A DNA stretch of 64,000 bases from Coix lacryma-jobi var. lacryma-jobi (taxonomy: Eukaryota; Streptophyta; Magnoliopsida; Poales; Poaceae): positions 95,650,848 to 95,714,847 of the forward strand of contig CM019826.1 in assembly GCA_009763385.1 (NCBI GenBank), in the 5' to 3' direction. Under the pieces are notes generated by a model. It did no database searches, was not told the origin of the DNA, and saw nothing but the letters and a program-made list of their open reading frames with translations. Positions 57,642 through 64,000 of this stretch are shown here, piece after piece. Each line of letters opens with the position of its first letter. Position 1 is the first letter of the stretch. Both the position numbers and the translations under genes were made by a program.

Positions 57642-57656
57642 AAGCTTGGGGGAACT
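57642..57656 (+). other. Element F polypurine tract
   Basis: AAGCTTGGGGGAACT directly before the 3' LTR. Confidence 0.8.
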
Positions 57657-59120
57657 TGTTGACGGTCCTTAATGTCAATATTATACCATCAACTAATGCA
57701 TAGAATAACATAAAATGAACAATAAAGCATAGTTGTAGGGTTTGAAACTAACAAGTTCCACGAGTTTTGGTGCTCTCACTTGTTTTGTAGGACATCCATG
57801 TTTTTACCATATAAAAGTATCTCAAGTGATGAAACAGAGCACACCATTGCGAAGACCTCGTCGAGACGTCCGAAATGGACATATGATTTGCTATATTTGG
57901 AGTCCCGAAGCGAGAGTCCTCGATGGATACGACTTGGAAGATTCTAGAACATTCTAGAAGACATGAGAAGGCAACCCACGGAAGGCGGGGCCCACTTGCC
58001 ATAGAGGCAGACCGGTCGGTCTCCCTCCTAGGCCGGTCGGTCAGCTATTGGGCCCAATCTGCTCCTCCTTCGCGTGACGCACTCCAACCGACCTCTCCAA
58101 TACGTTTTGGCCCATTAAGGCCCATGTGCATATGGCGAAGGATTTAGTCCCACATCGCTTGCCCAAGGTGGAGGGGAGGCCAGGAGCCCCTATATAATAA
58201 ACCCAGGACCCCCCTTAAACATCATCATCTGGGAGTCTTTGCAGAGGCGTCCCTCGAAGGACAACCTCTCCTCCCTAGAGAATTAGGTTTAGATTTTCCA
58301 ATGTAATAGCTTAGCTTAGTCGGGAGTTAGGGAGAGCGGAGCTGTGCTCCGGTTCCGGAGGAGTCTTCAGAGGTTCGGTATGCCTTTGTATCTTTTCTTT
58401 GTAAGACTTATGCTTTAATATATTTATCTTCTCTAATTACTTTATGCCTTTCATATATGATTAGTATAGTTGTTATATCTTGGCATGGGATCTCCGCTCG
58501 TATTGAGTGCTCTAGTTATATGCAGTAATTAGAGTAGTAAGCGTTAGTGTAGACTTGGTGTCTAGACTAGGGTTTACCTGAGTTTGCGCCCAATCCTCCG
58601 GATAGTTGTGGTAGCTACAGGGGTGACAACTTTGTAGATTGTTATAATCCACCACGTTAGGATTGGTGCTTTCGTAGAGCTTTTTGGCAGCCTTCTCCCG
58701 ATTACCCTTTTCCCAGCCTTTTTCGAGAATCGGAAAGGTACTGCTGCTCCAAAGTGCCAATGTTTATAACTGCTATATCTTTTCATCATTGTTACCTTAG
58801 AACCCAAGTAATAGAGAAGTACATAGGAACCTTGATCTCTTCCGTTGTCCTCCCACTATAGTTATCTATACATTTATCATTAAATTCTCTTTATCGTGCT
58901 TCCATTCATTATCATATCAATTATCATTTACTCCTGCTTTAGTCTAATTAGTACTCTAAGTTAGTAGATGCATGATAGTGAGTTATCAGATTCTTGACCC
59001 TAGCTTCCCTGTGGTAAAATATAAATAACGATCGTGGAATACTCCCGATAAAATGCTACAATGATGTTCTGTGCGCTTGCGGAATATTTCATATTCTATT
59101 TGCGTTAACAAACGTCAACA
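57657..59120 (+). repeat. Element F 3' LTR
   Basis: 1,464 bp partner of 50749-52222. It lacks the 10-bp tandem repeat of the 5' copy. USE at 58147-58157 and TATA at 58191-58199. Confidence 0.95.
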
Positions 59121-59125
59121 ATCGG

Positions 59126-59437
59126 ACGCGTCCGTTGGGTAGGCATCGGACGCTGCCAGCGTCCGATGCATTGACAAATTCACTGTTTCGTCCGCGGTTC
59201 GTTGGTCCGATCTCGGATTTGGTTTCCGTCTTTTGCATTGGACTCTTTGGGTTGCATAGTATCTCGTTGTGCTTCTAGGAAGCATCCACCCTACCTCTAG
59301 GGTCGTGGATAGTAGCAAGCCCGTGTCTTTCTTCTGAGGTGACTTTCTAGGACAAGGGCTATAAGTTTCTTGAAATGAAATTAAAGCTCTCATTCACCCC
59401 CCTCTGGTCGCCTTTGTGTAACACTTTCGGTCCTTCA
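59126..59437 (+). repeat. Sirevirus D 3' LTR, right part
   Basis: Last 312 bp of the D 3' LTR after element F and the second ATCGG (59121-59125); ends GGTCCTTCA next to CAGGG. Confidence 0.95.
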
Positions 59438-59442
59438 CAGGG

Positions 59443-62345
59443 CAATCTTGTATGTTTGATTTTGCCCTTTGGGAAAGTCTGTCGTGCAAATTTCTTGGAG
59501 TCTTTTGGCATTTCTCGTTGTCTTTTGGCTGGTCCTTCCTCCTCTGATCTTTGGAAGTGGCATAGGAGACTTGGTCATTTGAGTTTCGACTTGCTTGCAA
59601 GGCTTAGTTCACTTGGCCTAATCCGAGGATTGCCCAAGTTGCATATGGAGAAGGACCTTGTCTGCCATTCTTGTAGACATGGGAAAAGGGTAGCCGCTCC
59701 CCCACCATCCTGTAAATCAGGTTATGACCAAGCGCCCTGGAGAGCTTTTGCATATCGACCTTGTCGGTCCGGCTTGGGTGAGCTCAGTTGGTGGGAAGTG
59801 GTATGTGCTTGTTGTTGTTGACGACTTTTCGAGATATTCATGGGTTTTCTTTTTAGCTGAGAAAACTGAGACTTTCAGTTTTGTTCACAATTTTATCTTG
59901 CGACTTCAGAACGAGTTCCCTAAGAACTCGATGAGAGCTATTCGTAGCGATAATGGTTCCGAGTTTAAGAACTCGGATTTTGAGAAGTTTTGTAACTCTT
60001 TGGGTTTAGAGCATCAATTTTCTTCCCCCTACACACCGCCACAAAATGGTGTTGTAGAGAGGAAAAATCGGACCCTTGTAGAGATGGCAAGGACGATGCT
60101 CGATGAGCATAGGACTCCTAGGCGGTATTGGGCCGAGGCTATAAACACTGCATGCTATATTTCCATTCGTATTTTTCTCCGTGCTTTCTTGAAGAAAAAT
60201 TCTTATGAGTTGCAATTTGGGAAGCAACCCAAAGTGAGTTATTTTAGAGTTTTTGGTTGCCACTGTTTATACTCAAGAAAGGCAACTTGGACAAGTTTGA
60301 GTCTCGCTCTTCTGACAGTGTATTTTTGGGTTATGGAAATCATACTCGTTCATATCGTGTACTTAACCTTGATACTAACCGAGTCATGGAGACATCCGAT
60401 GTCACCTTCGATGAGACTGTGCTTTGTCCTTCTTCTAGTTTTGAGCGTGCAGGTGATCATGAGGTTGGAGAACCTCTTTTTGATGATGAGGAAGAAGGTG
60501 CTGAAGGGATTGATGATCCAGCACTTCCTCCACCTGCGGTGCCGATTGGGTCGACTTCGACCACGACCGCACGCGGTCTCGATCCTTCTTCCTCTACTAC
60601 ATGGGAGTCGTGTGATCCACCACCTCGGGCTATACCACTTGTACCCGAGGAGGCACCAGCTGCTGTTGAGGGGGAGGTAACTTCAGCAAGGGAGGCGCCA
60701 TGACACATTCAGCGCCAACACCCTCCTCAACAGATGATCGGTGACATCCACGAACGCGTCACTCGGTCTAGGTCACAACAAATCTCTCACTTTGCTCATT
60801 CTGCATTTGTTGCTAATTTTGAACCTTGAGATGTTGGACATGCTTTATCTGATCCGGATTGGGTCAATGACATGCATGAGGAGCTTGAAAACTTTGAGAG
60901 AAATTGGGTTTGGGTTCTTGTTCCTCTTCCTCCTGAGTGTCACCCTATTGGGACAAAATGGGTTTTCAAAAACAAATAAGGAGAAGATGGCCATGTTGTG
61001 AGAAACAAGGCCAGACTTGTAGCCCAGGGGTATAGTCAGAAGGAGGGGATAGATTATGAGCAGACTTTTGCTCCTGTAGCTCGTTTGGAGGCAATTAGGA
61101 TCCTCTTGGCTTTTGCCGCATCCAAAGGTTTTAAACTTTTTCAAATGGATGTCAAGAGTGCCTTCCTAAACGGCTACATAGAAGAGGAGGTGTATGTGAA
61201 ACAACCCCCCGGTTTTGAAAATCCCAAGTTTCCAAACCATGTTTTTAAACTTCACAAAGCTTTGTATGGTTTGAAACAAGCCCCTAGAGCCTGGTACGAT
61301 AGGTTGAAAACCTTTTTGCTTGCTAAGGGTTTTAAAATGGGATCTGTGGATAAAACGCTTTTTCTCCTCAAGCAAGGCAATGACTCTTTGTTGGTTCAGA
61401 TTTACGTGGATGATATCATCTTTGGTGGTTCTTCTCATGTTTTGGTTGCCAAGTTTGCAGATACTATGAGCAGGGAATTTGAGATGAGCATGATGGACGA
61501 GTTGACCTTTTTCCTCGGGTTGCAAATCAAGCAATCCTGAGAGGGGACGTTCGTGCACCAGGGCAAGTACACCAGGGACATATTGAAGAAGTTCGATATG
61601 GGTGAGGCCAAGCCTCTTCCAACACCCATGTCGACCACGACGGCCCTATATGCGGACAAGGATGGAAAAGCTGTGGACCAAAAGGAGTACCAAAGTATGA
61701 TCGGGTCCCTGCTGTACCTGACGGCGACACGCACGGACATCCAGTTCGCAGTGTGCCTTTGCGCGCGATTTCAGTCGTCGCCGCGCACCTCTCACCATCA
61801 GGCGGTCAAGCGCATTATGAGATATCTCTGTTTCACACCTGAGTTTGGGATTTGGTATTCTGCTTCCTCCACCCTCTCCCTTTGCGGTTATTCGGATGCT
61901 GATTTTGCTGGTTGCCGACTTGAGCGCAAGTCCACTTCTGGGACTTGTCAATTTTTGGGCTCTTCTCTTGTATCTTGGTCTTCTCGCAAGCAGTCTAGTG
62001 TCGCTCAGTCTACCACAGAGGCTGAATATGTTGCTGTGGCTAGCTGTTGTTCCCAGTTGTTGTGGATGATGGCCACTTTGCGTGATTTTGGTCTAAGCTT
62101 TTCTCGAGTTCCATTGCTTTGTGACAACATGAGTGCAATTAGTGTTGCTAAGAACCCCGTGCTCCATTCTAAGACCAAACACATTGATGTGCGCTTTCAT
62201 TTCTTGCGAGACCATTATGAGAAGGGTGATATCGACCTTTACCATGTCGATACTCATCTTTAGTTGGAAGATATTTTCACCAAGCCTTTGGACCAATCAA
62301 CCTTTGCCAGGTTGAGAGGTGAGCTTGGTGTGTGTTTCCCCTTTT
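59443..62345 (+). pseudogene. pol: Sirevirus C Pol: integrase, RT, RNase H
   Basis: Continues the protease frame of 39186-39959. Zinc finger HRRLGHLSF and CHSCRHGKR, core RSDNGSEFKN and GVVERKNRTLVEM, RT YVDDIIFGG, RNase H DADFAGC, TEAEYVA and GELGVCFPF. Breaks: one extra C near 59700, a one-base loss near 60268, TGA near 60702 and 60829, TAA near 60977, TGA near 61538, and TAG near 62262. Most stops are C-to-T changes relative to A, B or D. The RT segment 60998-61540 is otherwise well preserved. Confidence 0.9.
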
Positions 62346-63306
62346 AGTTGGGGGAAACATTTTGGTTCTTGTATCATAGTCTGACTTCTTTTGTCTTGAT
62401 TTTGTTTAGTTTTTGCATTTCATCATATTTGCATCTTTATCTTTTCGAGCTTCATGTCTATAATCTGTAGAATGAATCTATGCTCTGATTAGTGTATGCT
62501 CTGATGATACATGATGATGCTTGTAGCTTAGGCTCTTTTTGATCATTGATACATGTTGAAAGCTGAGCTACTTTTCAGGACTTTAATTCAACATAAAATT
62601 TGAAACATGTTCACCATTGAGTTTGGCAACTAGCATGTGTAGAATGTGTTGAAGTCACTTGTGCTTTTCATATATGCTAGGTTGCTATGTCTCTAGTTCT
62701 GAGTCTCTGACTTGCTTGGTATGTTCATTTTCTGTTAAATTTTGAACCAAGTCTAAGTGAATTGAAAAGATCGAGATGGGATCACTTGACAGCACATCAC
62801 GGTATCGAGACTGTTTCTCTTTGCACATTGAGTTAAACTTGAGTCGTGTAGTGTAAGACCGAAACCATTGCTTCAAGATTTTGATTGCTTATGCATAGGC
62901 TTAGCTCGGTTGAAAGGTTAGGCAATGTCAAGTTTTCAACCTCTCGCTATCACATGCTAAAATTTTAAACTTGTGTCAAAAACAGCTACAACTCCGATAA
63001 TTGTTGAAAACACAAGTCTATGTTTCATTCTATAGCATGATGATTGAACTTTGCTAGGGGTAGTTCACCTTGTATACATGTTTAGCACTTGTGTAACTTC
63101 CTGTCTATACATGTTTAGTGCTATTTTGGTGGTCAACCTCTTTTCTGAAAGGCTTGAAACTGCTCACTTTGCTCATATGTTCATATTTTCTATTCTGTGA
63201 TCAGTTTGAGCCTTTGCTGGCATTTGTGCTTTTTGTTGAGTCATCGGATCAGCACTCTTTAGAGCATCTATTCACTCTCTGGAATATATACCTGAAGCTG
63301 CTAACT
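62346..63306 (+). other. Sirevirus C non-coding region
   Basis: Homologous to D 47713-48690, no gene. It stops near GCTGCTAACTAC (about 63300), before the polypurine tracts and PBS-like box that D has. Confidence 0.8.
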
Positions 63307-64000
63307 ACTTTCTTCTCTCTTTTCCCGAACTACTTCGATTCATCGATTTGGAGATAGGTTCGAGCCATGATCTCCTAGGAGTAGCTCACTATCATCCTTT
63401 AGACTTCACTCACCAAGTTTGATCCTTAGAGGATTCGTTTTGGGTGAGATCGAGTCGAATCGGTGGACGAACAGTGTTGTTTCGGGGTGACTGGACGCTG
63501 GTCTCGGGATGACCGGACTCTGACCAGTGAGTTCAGTCGTTGAATGTACAGGCGCTCTGCTTTTCTCAGACTTGACCGGACGCTAGGGTTTTGTGTGACC
63601 GGGCGCATAGAGGGCACTGTTCATAGCCTGTTTGTGTTGACCGGACGCTCTCTGCACTATGACCGGACGCTCAGCCTCATGAGTCCGGTCCAACTCAGAG
63701 AGCATCCAGAACACTCTCGAGCTAACCGGACGCGTTCAATCCTACCTGACCGGACGTTGATCAGAGTCCGGTCAGTGCAGTTTCGCACGTTTTCATCCGG
63801 GGTTCGTTCGTCCGTTGTCGGTCTTGGTTTCCGCTTCTTGCGTTGGATTCCCGACTTCGTGCTCTACTGAAATTGGGCTTCCCGCTTTACAAAATAGCCT
63901 GAATCCCCCTCGCGTTGCTCGGGGGAGGTCGAGGTTACCCAAAGTTCCTTTTGTCACTAGTTGACTTGTGCGAACTTGGGTGAGGGAGCTTTCGTGGTGT
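63307..64000 (+). repeat. Sirevirus C 3' LTR fragment
   Basis: LTR sequence joined abruptly to the internal region; the polypurine tract and the first part of the LTR are missing. It carries its own motif array (TGACCGGACGC-like, 63490-63770). From about 63840 it matches the B LTR in reverse complement (25200-25400). It continues past the window. Confidence 0.8.

Larger units (their letters stand above)
50749..59120 (+). mobile_element. Element F: LARD-like non-autonomous gypsy (Tat/Athila-type) retrotransposon
   Basis: 8,372 bp with LTRs 50749-52222 and 57657-59120 (TGTTGACGG to GTCAACA), perfect ATCGG duplications, PBS and polypurine tract. The 5.4 kb internal region has no RT, RNase H or integrase; the only recognisable coding trace is a decayed protease. 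LTRs differ at about 23 sites plus one 10-bp indel by hand (about 1.6 %, roughly 0.6 million years at 1.3e-8). It must have moved using enzymes of another element. It is the youngest dated insertion in the window. Confidence 0.93.
39960..59437 (+). mobile_element. Sirevirus D (Ty1/copia), both LTRs, inserted in Sirevirus C
   Basis: Plus-strand element flanked by perfect CAGGG duplications (39955-39959 and 59438-59442). LTRs are 39960-41822 and 49198-50748 plus 59126-59437; with element F and one ATCGG copy removed both LTRs are exactly 1,863 bp. Element length without F is about 11.1 kb. The LTRs differ at very roughly 95 sites by hand count (about 5 %), suggesting about 2 million years at 1.3e-8 per site per year. 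Gag and pol contain many stops. Host C is of the same family. Confidence 0.95.
33618..64000 (+). mobile_element. Sirevirus C (Ty1/copia), 5'-truncated, host of three nested insertions
   Basis: Plus-strand element visible in four pieces: 33618-34826, 39186-39959, 59443-63306, and an LTR fragment 63307-64000. They join in order across the solo LTR and element D once single copies of GTGAG and CAGGG are removed. The 5' LTR, primer site and N-terminal gag are missing. The 3' LTR lacks its first part. It is the oldest layer on the right side. Confidence 0.88.

Overview
The window comes from a large, repeat-rich plant genome, most likely a grass. I see no host gene, rRNA, tRNA or prokaryotic feature. 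Essentially all 64 kb is nested LTR retrotransposons of four kinds: Ty3/gypsy chromovirus (Tekay-like), Ty3/gypsy Tat/Retand-like, Ty1/copia Sirevirus-like, and a large non-coding retrotransposon derivative (LARD). The grass assignment rests on family resemblance (Sirevirus LTRs with GGAC-type motif arrays, GC-rich chromovirus LTRs), not on a database match.

Left half (1-25055). A minus-strand Tekay-like element runs from beyond the left edge to 24328. In genomic order it holds a partial 3' LTR (1-1912), pol with a C-terminal chromodomain (1925-5593), gag, an extra upstream ORF (18301-19320), the PBS and a 4.2 kb 5' LTR (20109-24328). Its gag is split by Sirevirus A (5926-17546, minus), which has both LTRs and a 5-bp target duplication differing at one base. 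The Tekay element itself sits in an older Retand-like pol, of which only an RT fragment is visible (24329-25055).

Centre (25056-33617). Sirevirus B (minus) keeps its 3' LTR and pol but breaks off in the protease/integrase region near 31828. It abuts 1.8 kb of a diverged Sirevirus-type LTR, then a head-to-head, 5'-truncated plus-strand Sirevirus C.

Right half (33618-64000). Sirevirus C carries three nested insertions: a chromovirus solo LTR (34827-39185, TSD GTGAG); Sirevirus D (39960-59437, TSD CAGGG); and, inside the 3' LTR of D, the LARD-like element F (50749-59120, TSD ATCGG). C resumes at 59443 with integrase, RT and RNase H and ends in a truncated 3' LTR that leaves the window. Hand-counted LTR divergence (F about 1.6 %, A about 3 %, D about 5 %) agrees with the nesting order for F and D.

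All coding regions are broken. Most premature stops are CAG-to-TAG or CGA-to-TGA relative to sibling copies here, as expected from deamination of methylated CHG/CG cytosines. The most striking feature is the upstream ORF of the Tekay element: it begins with a near-perfect copy of the histone H3 N-terminal tail, in an element whose integrase ends in a chromodomain. Also notable are covarying hairpin arrays in Sirevirus LTRs, copies of the LTR-PBS junction near the Sirevirus polypurine tract, a possible splice-acceptor arrangement between gag and pol, and a plant snRNA-type USE/TATA pair in the LARD LTR.
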